From Sinorhizobium sp. BG8 (GTDB taxonomy: Bacteria > Pseudomonadota > Alphaproteobacteria > Rhizobiales > Rhizobiaceae): a DNA stretch of 64,000 bases. Where the stretch lies: positions 3,801,501 to 3,865,500 of the forward strand of contig NZ_CP044011.1 in assembly GCF_016864555.1 (NCBI RefSeq). Direction: 5' to 3'. Positions within the stretch are counted from its first letter, which is position 1; every line of letters begins with the position of its first letter. The position numbers and the translations under genes are program-made. The notes under the pieces were generated by a model. It was not told where the DNA came from and ran no database searches. It saw only the letters and a list, made by a program, of their open reading frames with translations. Positions 9,346 to 16,523 of the stretch are shown here, one piece after another.

Positions 9346-10044
9346 TCACCATGCACCTCGCGTTGTCTGGTCAGCCCTGGCGAGCAAGCGACGGAGTTTC
9401 GCAACCGCAGCGTCGGGGCTCGTCAGAACAGGAATGTCGGTAACGGCCTGGACTGCCTTCAAAGCCCGTGCCGTCGAGAAATGGGCCAGGGTGATCGCAT
9501 CAAATCCTTGGAGCTTGGCCGCGGCTTCCGCCACGAGCGTATTGTGTGTTTGCGCGTCGCCGGCCCGAACAGCTTCGATGGCACCCTTCACCAGAAAGCT
9601 CTCGATCTCTGCAGAGGGATTGAGGCGCTCGGCTTCCTCGCGGAACTCGACCTCCATTCCTTCGCGAGCGGGCGGAAAGGTGTAAAGCATGGCCGTGCGT
9701 CCGCCCTTCTGGATTGCGGCCACGAACATGGCCTCGTTCGGCTTGAGCACCGGAATGTCGACGGTCGTCGCGGCCCGCTCTATGGCGCGCCCAAAGGCCG
9801 AGCATGTGAAGAGAACCGCATCGCTTCCGATCATGCGGGCATAGTTGGTGAGGGCGACGATCCTGTCCGCCAGCTCATCCGTGATGTCGGCCTGCCTGGC
9901 CCGATCGGGGGAAAGGCTATCTTCGAGAATGTTGACAGTATCGGCCTCTGGCCATGCTCGCTCAAAAGCCTGTTTTATCGGATCCATAGCGATCGTCGTC
10001 GCATGGACAAGCGCGATTCTCGGTTGCGTTTTCACTGCTGTCAT
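9346..10044 (-). CDS. Asp/Glu racemase superfamily protein retaining one catalytic cysteine
   Basis: 232 residues of the PF01177 fold (aspartate/glutamate/hydantoin racemases, maleate isomerase, arylmalonate decarboxylase). The first catalytic Cys is present in VLFTCSAFGRAIE (about residue 81). The second, expected in the C-terminal half in a GC or AC motif, is replaced: the equivalent stretch reads AITLAHFSTARALK. A classic two-base racemase is therefore doubtful; a decarboxylase, isomerase or hydrolase is possible. The ATG at 10044 has only AGGG directly against it; a GTG three codons in (10035) is better spaced. It sits just after a terminator-like hairpin and directly before otnK. Confidence 0.78.
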   Translation of the reverse strand: MTAVKTQPRIALVHATTIAMDPIKQAFERAWPEADTVNILEDSLSPDRARQADITDELADRIVALTNYARMIGSDAVLFTCSAFGRAIERAATTVDIPVLKPNEAMFVAAIQKGGRTAMLYTFPPAREGMEVEFREEAERLNPSAEIESFLVKGAIEAVRAGDAQTHNTLVAEAAAKLQGFDAITLAHFSTARALKAVQAVTDIPVLTSPDAAVAKLRRLLARADQTTRGAW

Positions 10045-10050
10045 CCCTGG

Positions 10051-10085
10051 AAAAAGGCGGCCGCATAGGAGGATCAGCGGCCGCC
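10051..10085 (-). terminator. Terminator-like hairpin between ABC transporter and enzyme genes
   Basis: Read on the minus strand, GGCGGCCGC (10085-10077), a 12-base loop and GCGGCCGCC (10064-10056) are followed at once by TTTTT (10055-10051). This is a textbook intrinsic terminator, 9 bp of pure G/C. It lies between the ATPase stop (10099) and the racemase-like start (10044), so it should end or attenuate transcription coming from the importer genes. Confidence 0.75.
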
Positions 10086-10098
10086 AAAGGAGGCACGG

Positions 10099-11175
10099 TT
10101 ACTTCGTGCCTGCCGAGAACACCCAGACGCTTTCGGGCGGGATCCGCGCCCAGACCTTGCCAGAAGCAAGCTGTTTTGCGCCGTGCGCCTTGGCGATGAA
10201 ATCACCGCGCCGCAGGCGATACTCCCAGCGGTCGCCCAGATAGATGCTGTCGTCGAGGTTCATTTCCAGGCCGTCTGCGGCCGGGCTGTCCGTCACGCTG
10301 ATCTGTTCGACACGGATGACGGCGCGCGCATCCTCGGCTGCGTTCAGCCCGTCCGCTTCACGGACAGTCCCGTTAAGCGTCCAGTTGTCACCGCCGATGA
10401 CCGTGGCCTTCCCATCGATCGTCTTGATCTTGGCCTTGACGATGTTGTTCGCGCCCAGGAAGTCCGCGGAATAGAAGCTGTTCGGGTTCGAATAGATCTC
10501 CTGCGGTCCCCCTTGCTGAACGATACGTCCGTCCTGAAGCAGGAGAATGTTGTCGGCAGCCGCCAGGGCCTCGCTCTGGTCGTGCGTCACCAGGATCGCG
10601 CAGATCTCGAGATCGAGGATGAGCTTGCGGATCCAGTAACGCGCCTCTTCGCGAAGCTTCGCGTCGAGGTTCGAGAGCGGCTCGTCGAGGAGAAGAACGC
10701 GGGGCTCGTAAACGAGTGCCCGGCAGATGGCGACACGCTGCTGTTGCCCGCCGGAAAGCTGGGACGGGAACCTGTCCGCCAGGTGACCGAGGCCCATGCG
10801 ATCCAGGATCCCCTGCACGCGCTTCTCGATATCGGCCTGGGCAACATTACGCAGTTTCAAGCCGTAGCCCACGTTTTCCTTCACAGTCCGATGCGGCCAG
10901 AGGGCGTAGGACTGGAAGACAAGGCCGATGTTTCGCTGTTCCGGTGGAAGCGCCAGCTTCTTTTCCCCGTCCAGCACGGTCTTGCCGCCGATGACGATCT
11001 GCCCGATTTCCGGCTGCTCAAGCCCGGCGACACAACGCAGCAACGTTGTCTTCCCGCTTCCGGAGGCTCCCAGCAGGGCGACGATCGAGCCGCGCTCGGC
11101 CGTAAACGAGGCCCCCTTCAAGATCTGCAATCCGCCAAGCCACTTCTGGACATTGCTTACAACGAGTTCAGTCAT
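10099..11175 (-). CDS. ABC transporter ATP-binding protein (Fe3+/spermidine/AEP type)
   Basis: 358 residues. Walker A GASGSGKTT at about 36-44, signature LSGGQQQR near 140, Walker B VLLLDEPLSNLD and switch His in ILVTHDQSEAL are all intact. The C-terminal 120 residues form a TOBE-like regulatory domain, the PotA/FbpC layout. It overlaps the permease gene by 8 bases. It energises import of the ligand bound by the protein at 12990-14096. Related systems carry iron, polyamines, 2-aminoethylphosphonate and organic acids; the ligand here is probably the acid handled by the downstream enzymes. Confidence 0.9.
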   Translation of the reverse strand: MTELVVSNVQKWLGGLQILKGASFTAERGSIVALLGASGSGKTTLLRCVAGLEQPEIGQIVIGGKTVLDGEKKLALPPEQRNIGLVFQSYALWPHRTVKENVGYGLKLRNVAQADIEKRVQGILDRMGLGHLADRFPSQLSGGQQQRVAICRALVYEPRVLLLDEPLSNLDAKLREEARYWIRKLILDLEICAILVTHDQSEALAAADNILLLQDGRIVQQGGPQEIYSNPNSFYSADFLGANNIVKAKIKTIDGKATVIGGDNWTLNGTVREADGLNAAEDARAVIRVEQISVTDSPAADGLEMNLDDSIYLGDRWEYRLRRGDFIAKAHGAKQLASGKVWARIPPESVWVFSAGTK

Positions 11176-12928
11176 GGATTTTAGCTCCCAAACGAAGGGC
11201 GAGTGCGAGGCCCGCGCCGGTCAATACGATGCTGATAAGAGAAAGGGCGGCGATGGTGTTCATGGCACCCGTCTGGAGAAGCGAAACCATGAGCGAACCG
11301 ATGACTTCCGTGCCGGCGCCCATCAGGTAGACACCCGTCGCATACTCGCGAAGGAAGATGATCATGATGAGGGCCCAGGCGCCGGCCAGACCCGGACGCA
11401 CGATCGGAATGACGACGTCCTTCCAGGTCCGTCCGATTGTTGCACCCGTGGTGCGGGCGGATTCCTCGAGCTCCGGGGCGACCTGGATCAGTGTTCCCTG
11501 AAGAAGGCGCAGACCATAGGACAGGCCGACGACGACATAGGCGACAAACAGGCTGACCAGGGTCGGGCGCAGCGGGGTCAGGAACGGCACGAACAGGAAC
11601 ACCCAGAAGAAGGCCAGACCGATAACCAGGCCGGGAAGCGCCCGCGGCAGGAGAACGATGTAGTCCAGCACCGTGTTGGACATGCCCCAGTTGCGGTGGC
11701 CTGCGAGGCCGACGAGCAGATAGATACCGACGGCAAGCGCCCCACCGAAGACCGAGAGCACGACCGTATTGATAATGCCGCGAACGAGGCTGGGCACTTC
11801 AAGCATGCGGTCGAAGTTTGCGAAAGTGAGTTGATCCCAGAGGCTGACCCCCTCGCCCCACGCATCGACGAAGGCTCGAACGGCGATCCCGCCAATCGGA
11901 AGCACGACGGAGACGAAGAGCCAGAAGCCGATGGTCGAAAGGGCGATCAACTGGCCGCTCTTGCCGAGCTTGAGCGTGGAGACGCGTGCACCCTTGCCAC
12001 CCATGGCCGCATATTTGCGGGCATTGCGGAGCAGCTTCCTCTGCATCCAGACGAGCGGCAGTGTGATGAGGATCAGGACGACTGCAACGACGGCCATGAG
12101 CTGATAGGTCGGTGTGCCGAAGAGTGTCGTGAGCTTGTAGATGTAGGTGGTCAGCACCATGATGCCGTTGGGATCGCCGAGAACGAGCGGAATGCCGAAG
12201 GTCTCGAAGCCCAGCAGGATGTTGAGGGCGGCCGCGAAAATCAGCGCGGGCAGCACCATCGGCAGCGTCACGTCGCGGGAGACCTGCCAGATGGATGCAC
12301 CGGTGGTGCGGGCCGCCTCTTCGAGGTCCGACGGAAGATTGCGCATCGCCGAAGACACATAGAGATAGACGTGAGGCACGTGGCTGAGGCCGGCGATCAG
12401 GATCATCCCAGGCAGGCTGTAGATGTTCCACGGAACGACACCGACCAGGTCGCGAACGAACAGCGAAACGAAGCCGGTTGGTCCAACGGAGACGGTGTAG
12501 CCGAAGGCCAGAACGATCGACGAAATGAACATAGGTACCAGCACGAGGATCTCGAGCAAGCGCTTGGCCTTGATGTCCGTGCGGGTGATCAGGAATGCCA
12601 GGAGGCCGCCAAGGGGAACGGCGATCGCCACCATCCCAAAGGAGAATATGGCGGTCGTGCCAAGCGCCCGGTAGAAATTCTTGTCTGTGAAGACGTAGCG
12701 ATAGGCATCAAGGCCGAACTTGGCGCGCGGGCTGAAGAATGCAGCCGTCAGAAAGCTCTGATAGATAATCAAGCCGACGGGTGCGAGAACCGCGATCGCA
12801 AGCAAGCCGATGACAATTCGGCGATAGGCATTCGCGTTGCCGTTTCGTGGCATCTTCGCGGGATACTTCTTCTCGGCTGCCGCTTTCGTCAATACGGGCG
12901 CAGCCGACGCTGGTGCATGGGTAGACAT
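11168..12928 (-). CDS. ABC transporter permease, fused double-domain (FbpB/ThiP type)
   Basis: 586 residues with two copies of the binding-protein-dependent permease domain, each with the EAA loop: EEAARTTGASIWQVSRDVTLP in the first half (near 200) and EESARTTGATIGRTWKDVVIP in the second (near 490). About 12 membrane segments. The fusion replaces a homo- or heterodimer of two permeases. GAGAGG lies before the ATG. It couples to the ATPase gene it overlaps. Confidence 0.9.
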   Translation of the reverse strand: MSTHAPASAAPVLTKAAAEKKYPAKMPRNGNANAYRRIVIGLLAIAVLAPVGLIIYQSFLTAAFFSPRAKFGLDAYRYVFTDKNFYRALGTTAIFSFGMVAIAVPLGGLLAFLITRTDIKAKRLLEILVLVPMFISSIVLAFGYTVSVGPTGFVSLFVRDLVGVVPWNIYSLPGMILIAGLSHVPHVYLYVSSAMRNLPSDLEEAARTTGASIWQVSRDVTLPMVLPALIFAAALNILLGFETFGIPLVLGDPNGIMVLTTYIYKLTTLFGTPTYQLMAVVAVVLILITLPLVWMQRKLLRNARKYAAMGGKGARVSTLKLGKSGQLIALSTIGFWLFVSVVLPIGGIAVRAFVDAWGEGVSLWDQLTFANFDRMLEVPSLVRGIINTVVLSVFGGALAVGIYLLVGLAGHRNWGMSNTVLDYIVLLPRALPGLVIGLAFFWVFLFVPFLTPLRPTLVSLFVAYVVVGLSYGLRLLQGTLIQVAPELEESARTTGATIGRTWKDVVIPIVRPGLAGAWALIMIIFLREYATGVYLMGAGTEVIGSLMVSLLQTGAMNTIAALSLISIVLTGAGLALALRLGAKIHD

Positions 12929-12954
12929 CGTTGCCTCTCACAAAGAAATTGGGA

Positions 12955-12980
12955 GCTGCGGCGCTTTGGTGCGCCGCAGC
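12955..12980 (-). other. Intercistronic hairpin after the binding-protein gene
   Basis: GCTGCGGCGC (12955-12964) and GCGCCGCAGC (12971-12980) are perfect 10-bp inverted arms around a 6-base loop, between the binding-protein stop (12990) and the permease start (12928). No T-tract follows on the minus strand. Such hairpins after periplasmic-binding-protein genes commonly protect the 5' message and give it excess expression over the permease. Confidence 0.6.
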
Positions 12981-12989
12981 CGGAGCGGC

Positions 12990-14096
12990 TTAGCGACCGA
13001 GTGCAGCCTTCCAGTCGTTCAGGAACTGAACGCGCTTCATCTGGTCCATGTACTCGAGCACGCCTTCATCGACGACGATCGGCTTCAGCCCGCCCCCGAC
13101 ACGCTCGTTCAGCGTCTTGACGTTCAGACCGGCTGTGACGTCTTCGCGCACTGCCGGAAGACCACCTTCGGCGAGCAGCGACTGGCCTTCCTGGGAAAGC
13201 ATGAAGTCGATGAACAGCTTGGCGGCATTCGGATGCGGCGCATCCTTCGTCATCAGGATCAAGCGCGAGAAAGCAGGCGTGTAGTCGGCCGCGAAATGAA
13301 CGCCGAGGTTCGGGCTTTCCTTGACCCAGTCGAGGGCATAGGAGCCGATAATGTTGATTGCGATGACGTTTTCGCCAGATACGACGGTCTCTTTCATGCC
13401 GCCGGAGCTGGAATAGATCTTCGCTCCGTCATCACCCATTGCCTTGGCAAGGTCCCAGAAGTCGGGGCGGTTGCGGGCATCGTTCGAATGATGAAGGAAA
13501 CCGGAACCGCTCTTTTCCGGGTCGAAGGTCGCAACCTTCCCCTGCAGCTCCGTCTTGTTATCCTTCAGGAAGGTGATCATGTCGGCGTAGGTCTTCGGCA
13601 GACGATCTTCCGAAAGCGCCTTGGTGTTGTAGATCACGCCGACCGGCTCGACGGTCGAACCGAAGAGCGTGTTCTTGTAGACCGCCCAGCTCGGCAGATT
13701 GGCCGCTTCCGGAGAGGTATACTCGGACGCGTAACCGTCCTGGACCAACGTCATCTGCAGGTCCATTGCGGAACTCCAGACAACGTCCGCGGTCGTCTGT
13801 CCGGCTGCTGCCTCGGAGATCACCTGGTTATAGGCACCATTGGTCCCGAGGTCGTTATAGGCGATGCTGATGCCGTACTTCTTCGTGAATGCGTCCTGCA
13901 GCCTCTGCGACTGGGCAGCGTCGGTCGACGTATAGACCGAAACCGTCCCCTCCTTCTTCGCCGCCTCGATGACCGAGGCATAGTCCGCGGGATAACCAGC
14001 GGGAATGTCCTGAGCAAACACTGCTGTACCGAAAGTGACCATCAATGCCGTGGCAGCAACAAAGCGTGCGGAACGGCCCGATACCTTCATGTCCAT
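12990..14096 (-). CDS. ABC transporter substrate-binding protein (family 1, FbpA-like)
   Basis: 368 residues from MDMKVSGRSARFVAATALMV; GGGAG lies about 8 bases upstream. A signal peptide ends near AVFAQDIP. The mature protein matches family 1 extracellular solute-binding proteins (YASVIEAAKKEGTVSVYTST; later VVWSSAMDLQMTLVQDGYA; ANLPSWAVYKNTLFGSTVEP). It does not show the Tyr-Tyr pair I would expect of a ferric-iron binder with certainty, so an organic-acid ligand is possible. First gene of the seven-gene series; the operator-like element at 14191-14217 lies 95 bases upstream. Confidence 0.88.
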   Translation of the reverse strand: MDMKVSGRSARFVAATALMVTFGTAVFAQDIPAGYPADYASVIEAAKKEGTVSVYTSTDAAQSQRLQDAFTKKYGISIAYNDLGTNGAYNQVISEAAAGQTTADVVWSSAMDLQMTLVQDGYASEYTSPEAANLPSWAVYKNTLFGSTVEPVGVIYNTKALSEDRLPKTYADMITFLKDNKTELQGKVATFDPEKSGSGFLHHSNDARNRPDFWDLAKAMGDDGAKIYSSSGGMKETVVSGENVIAINIIGSYALDWVKESPNLGVHFAADYTPAFSRLILMTKDAPHPNAAKLFIDFMLSQEGQSLLAEGGLPAVREDVTAGLNVKTLNERVGGGLKPIVVDEGVLEYMDQMKRVQFLNDWKAALGR

Positions 14097-14190
14097 TTTC
14101 TCTTCTCCCAACAAAACGTGCCCGCGCTCCAAGCTCCTCCGGGCGGTGACACGAGGGCTAGCTCGCCCCCGTAATTTGATGACATTGCAA

Positions 14191-14217
14191 ATTGGCTTTT
14201 GCAATACATAAATGCAA
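14191..14217. promoter_or_regulatory. 27-bp operator-like element upstream of the ABC importer genes
   Basis: ATTGGCTTTT-N9-AAATGCAA, the same layout and near-identical halves as 15372-15398 and 16482-16508. It overlaps the 3' end region of dehydrogenase paralog 2 and precedes the substrate-binding-protein gene, so this transcription unit is probably controlled by the second GntR regulator. An overlapping TTTGCA-N9-TGCAAA inverted repeat covers 14198-14218. Confidence 0.55.
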
Positions 14218-14220
14218 ATT

Positions 14221-15315
14221 TTACGCGGTGGCCGACTTCCGGGCGGTGGCATCGTTGCGCACGGCCTTGGCTACGAGCGAGCCGAAGATGTCCGTGTTGA
14301 CACTTCCACCGAGATCGCGGGTACGAGATGCCGGATCGGCAAGAACCTCGTCGACAGCCCGCTCTATCTCCGCGCCGGCAGCTTCAAACTGCGGCAATCC
14401 GCGCTGCTCACCCAACCAGCTCAGCATCATGGCTGCCGAGAGAATGAGCGACGTCGGGTTCGCGATATTCTGGTCCTGGATGTCCGGAGCCGATCCGTGC
14501 TGCGCCTGGGCGCATACGAGGCCCAGCTCGGCATTGGCATTGATCGAACCAGCCAGGCCGAGGCTGCCCGACAACTCGCTCGCAAGGTCCGAGAGGATGT
14601 CGGCATAGAAGTTGGTCGTGACGATCACGTCGAAGCGCGAAGGATCGCGAACGAGATGAGCCGCCATGGCGTCGATGATGAAATCGTTGACTTTCACTTC
14701 CGGGAATTCGGCGGCGACCTTTCGTACCTGCTGCAGGAACAATCCGTCAGTCAGGATGAAGTTGTTCGCCTTGTGGACGGCGGTTACCCGCTTGTCGCGC
14801 TTCATGGCCAGGATGAATGCCTGGCGAGCAATGCGCTCGCAGGCCGATGCCGTGATCTTGCGCACCGAGAGCGCAACATCAGGCGTCGGCATGAATTCAC
14901 CCGTTCCCGCAAACATGTTGCGATCCGGATAGAAGCCTTCCGTCGCCTCGCGCATGATGACGAGGTCCATCTTCTTCGAATTGTTCAGGAAGCTGCGCGA
15001 GCGTGCAGGCCGGACGTTCGCATAGAGGTCGAGCTTGACGCGAAAGCCCGCCGAAACGTTCACACCGCCTTTGTCGCGGGCCGGATAGTCCATGTGCGAC
15101 TGGGGCCCGAGAATGATGCCGTCAAAGGTGCGGGCCCGTTCGAGCGTCTCGTCCCGCAGAGTGGTCCCATACTTCTCAAGGCTCGCAAATCCCGTCTCCT
15201 CGAAGTGATATTCGAGCCCGAGAGAGAATGCAGCATCCGCGGCCTTCAGCACCTCCATGGTTGCCGCAGTGATCTCCGGACCAATTCCGTCACAGGGCGT
15301 AACAAAAATTTTCAT
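14221..15315 (-). CDS. Isocitrate/isopropylmalate dehydrogenase family protein, paralog 2
   Basis: 364 residues from MKIFVTPCDGIGPEITAATM, preceded by GGGAG. It has the same motif series as paralog 1: CDGIGPEI, REATEGFYPDRN, TTNFYADILSDLASEL and HGSAPDIQDQN, with both proteins sharing the AGTGEFMP and GSLGL segments. The paralogs differ at NMFGD versus NFYAD, close to metal and substrate contacts, and RENTEG versus REATEG, so they may prefer different substrates. It lies between the second regulator and the ABC importer, with its own operator-like element upstream. Confidence 0.88.
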   Translation of the reverse strand: MKIFVTPCDGIGPEITAATMEVLKAADAAFSLGLEYHFEETGFASLEKYGTTLRDETLERARTFDGIILGPQSHMDYPARDKGGVNVSAGFRVKLDLYANVRPARSRSFLNNSKKMDLVIMREATEGFYPDRNMFAGTGEFMPTPDVALSVRKITASACERIARQAFILAMKRDKRVTAVHKANNFILTDGLFLQQVRKVAAEFPEVKVNDFIIDAMAAHLVRDPSRFDVIVTTNFYADILSDLASELSGSLGLAGSINANAELGLVCAQAQHGSAPDIQDQNIANPTSLILSAAMMLSWLGEQRGLPQFEAAGAEIERAVDEVLADPASRTRDLGGSVNTDIFGSLVAKAVRNDATARKSATA

Positions 15316-15371
15316 CAGACAGTCTCCCATGAGGCGGCGAGCAAGTTCACCGCACAACGTCACGAGAGACT

Positions 15372-15398
15372 ATTGGCTTTTTTGATCCAAAAATGCAA
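15372..15398. promoter_or_regulatory. 27-bp operator-like element upstream of dehydrogenase paralog 2
   Basis: ATTGGCTTTT-N9-AAATGCAA, 57 bases before the ATG at 15315 and in the short gap after the regulator gene (stop 15408). Same spacing as the copies at 14191-14217 and 16482-16508. Confidence 0.55.
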
Positions 15399-15407
15399 TC
15401 GAAAAAT

Positions 15408-16328
15408 TCAGGCGTCGATTTTTTCCTGCGCCTGACTGAGCCATTCCCATGCAATCGGCGACTTCTTGGACAGTGCGCCGCCGAGGTGCCGGCGCATGGC
15501 ATAGGAGGCCTCGACGACCTCGCCGCGTTCAAGCAAATCAAGGATATCGAGATGCTCCTGGCACTGCCGGACAGTCCGGCTGCGGTCGACACGCGAGCGA
15601 TATTCCAACAGGCGGCGCATGCGGTTCACACGAACGAGGGAGAGATGGAAGAATGGATTGTTCGACATCTTGATGAGCTCTTCGTGGAAAAGCGCTCCAT
15701 TGTGCAGCAACCGCTCCGCTGGTAGCCGCTCGATGTCCGTCTCCAGCATCCGGGACTGAATCCGGCGCTGCTCATCAATGATCTTGCGATCAAGCTGAAA
15801 TTCCGGCTCGAGCATCGCCGCTGGCTCTATCAGCATGCGGAAACGGTAGATCTGCTCGAATGCTTCCGGCGTCTTGGCCACCGGCAGGAAGCGCCAACCA
15901 TATCCCTGTTTGCGCTCCGCCCAGCCTTCGCGGACCGCGCGCATGAGAATGTCGTTCAATTGCGCCTTCGTCAGATCGTAGCGCTCCCGCAGCATCTGCT
16001 CGGTGACTTCGGCCGCTATCCGGTCCGTAAGCCAGTCCTCCGCAAGCCGCTGGTAGTCGTTCGCAACCTCGAACGGCTGGGCTTCGTCGCTGATCGGCTC
16101 GGCGATCGCGCCGGTAGAACTCTTGACGAAGTAGCCTCTGTTTTCCTTCTGCTCCAGGACATCCTGGTCGGCGAGGATCTGTAGCGCCTCGCGGACGGGA
16201 GAGCGCGAGACACCGAAACGATCAGCAAGATGCTGCGTCCTCAGATGCTCGCCGATGGCGAGTTCCCCTGATGTGACCAGCAAAGTGATTTCGTTTGCAA
16301 TGTTCTGTGCGAGTTGGCTTGAGCGCAT
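15408..16328 (-). CDS. GntR/FCD transcriptional regulator with a second winged-helix-like segment, paralog 2
   Basis: 306 residues from MRSSQLAQNIANEITLLVTS; AGGCGG precedes this ATG. N-terminal GntR winged helix (LADRFGVSRSPVREALQILA, 34-53), then a middle HTH-like segment (MLRERYDLTKAQLNDILMRA, about 112-131, with GWAERKQGYGWRF as wing), then FCD (YRFRMLIEPAAMLEPEFQLD). It has the same three-part build as the regulator at 6041-6931, clearly a paralog. It is divergent from the aconitase-like gene and flanked by operator-like elements of its own type. Confidence 0.88.
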   Translation of the reverse strand: MRSSQLAQNIANEITLLVTSGELAIGEHLRTQHLADRFGVSRSPVREALQILADQDVLEQKENRGYFVKSSTGAIAEPISDEAQPFEVANDYQRLAEDWLTDRIAAEVTEQMLRERYDLTKAQLNDILMRAVREGWAERKQGYGWRFLPVAKTPEAFEQIYRFRMLIEPAAMLEPEFQLDRKIIDEQRRIQSRMLETDIERLPAERLLHNGALFHEELIKMSNNPFFHLSLVRVNRMRRLLEYRSRVDRSRTVRQCQEHLDILDLLERGEVVEASYAMRRHLGGALSKKSPIAWEWLSQAQEKIDA

Positions 16329-16481
16329 GTTTGTCCGCCTTCGTTCGACGCAATGCCGCGTCGGATGTGCCTCAAACTTAAGCGAGCGCGATTCCAAATG
16401 GAACACCCAAGCCCAAAATTTTGGATCGGCCTACACCAGAAAGCCAATATCGGGGGAATTCTAGCTTGACACCATCCATAA

Positions 16482-16508
16482 TTTGGTTTTTTAGAATAAT
16501 AAATGCAA
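16482..16508. promoter_or_regulatory. 27-bp operator-like element in the regulator/aconitase divergent region
   Basis: TTTGGTTTTT-N9-AAATGCAA, 15 bases before the aconitase-like ATG at 16524. It fits the geometry of 14191-14217 and 15372-15398 exactly. A TTGACA lies at 16466-16471, but no well-spaced -10 hexamer follows, so the promoter is not assigned. Binding here would block initiation or ribosome access. Confidence 0.55.
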
Positions 16509-16523
16509 TTTGGAGTGCGCCGC

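Noticed and set aside
10928-13120. Long plus-strand open frame (about 730 codons) across the ABC transporter genes
   Set aside because: It is antisense to the ATPase and permease genes, whose motifs are complete; its composition (Arg, Asp, Gly, Gln runs) is that of a G/C-rich shadow frame.
16466-16500. Sigma-70 promoter for the aconitase-like gene
   Set aside because: TTGACA is good, but the best -10 (TAGAAT) would need a spacer of about 20 bases; left unassigned.
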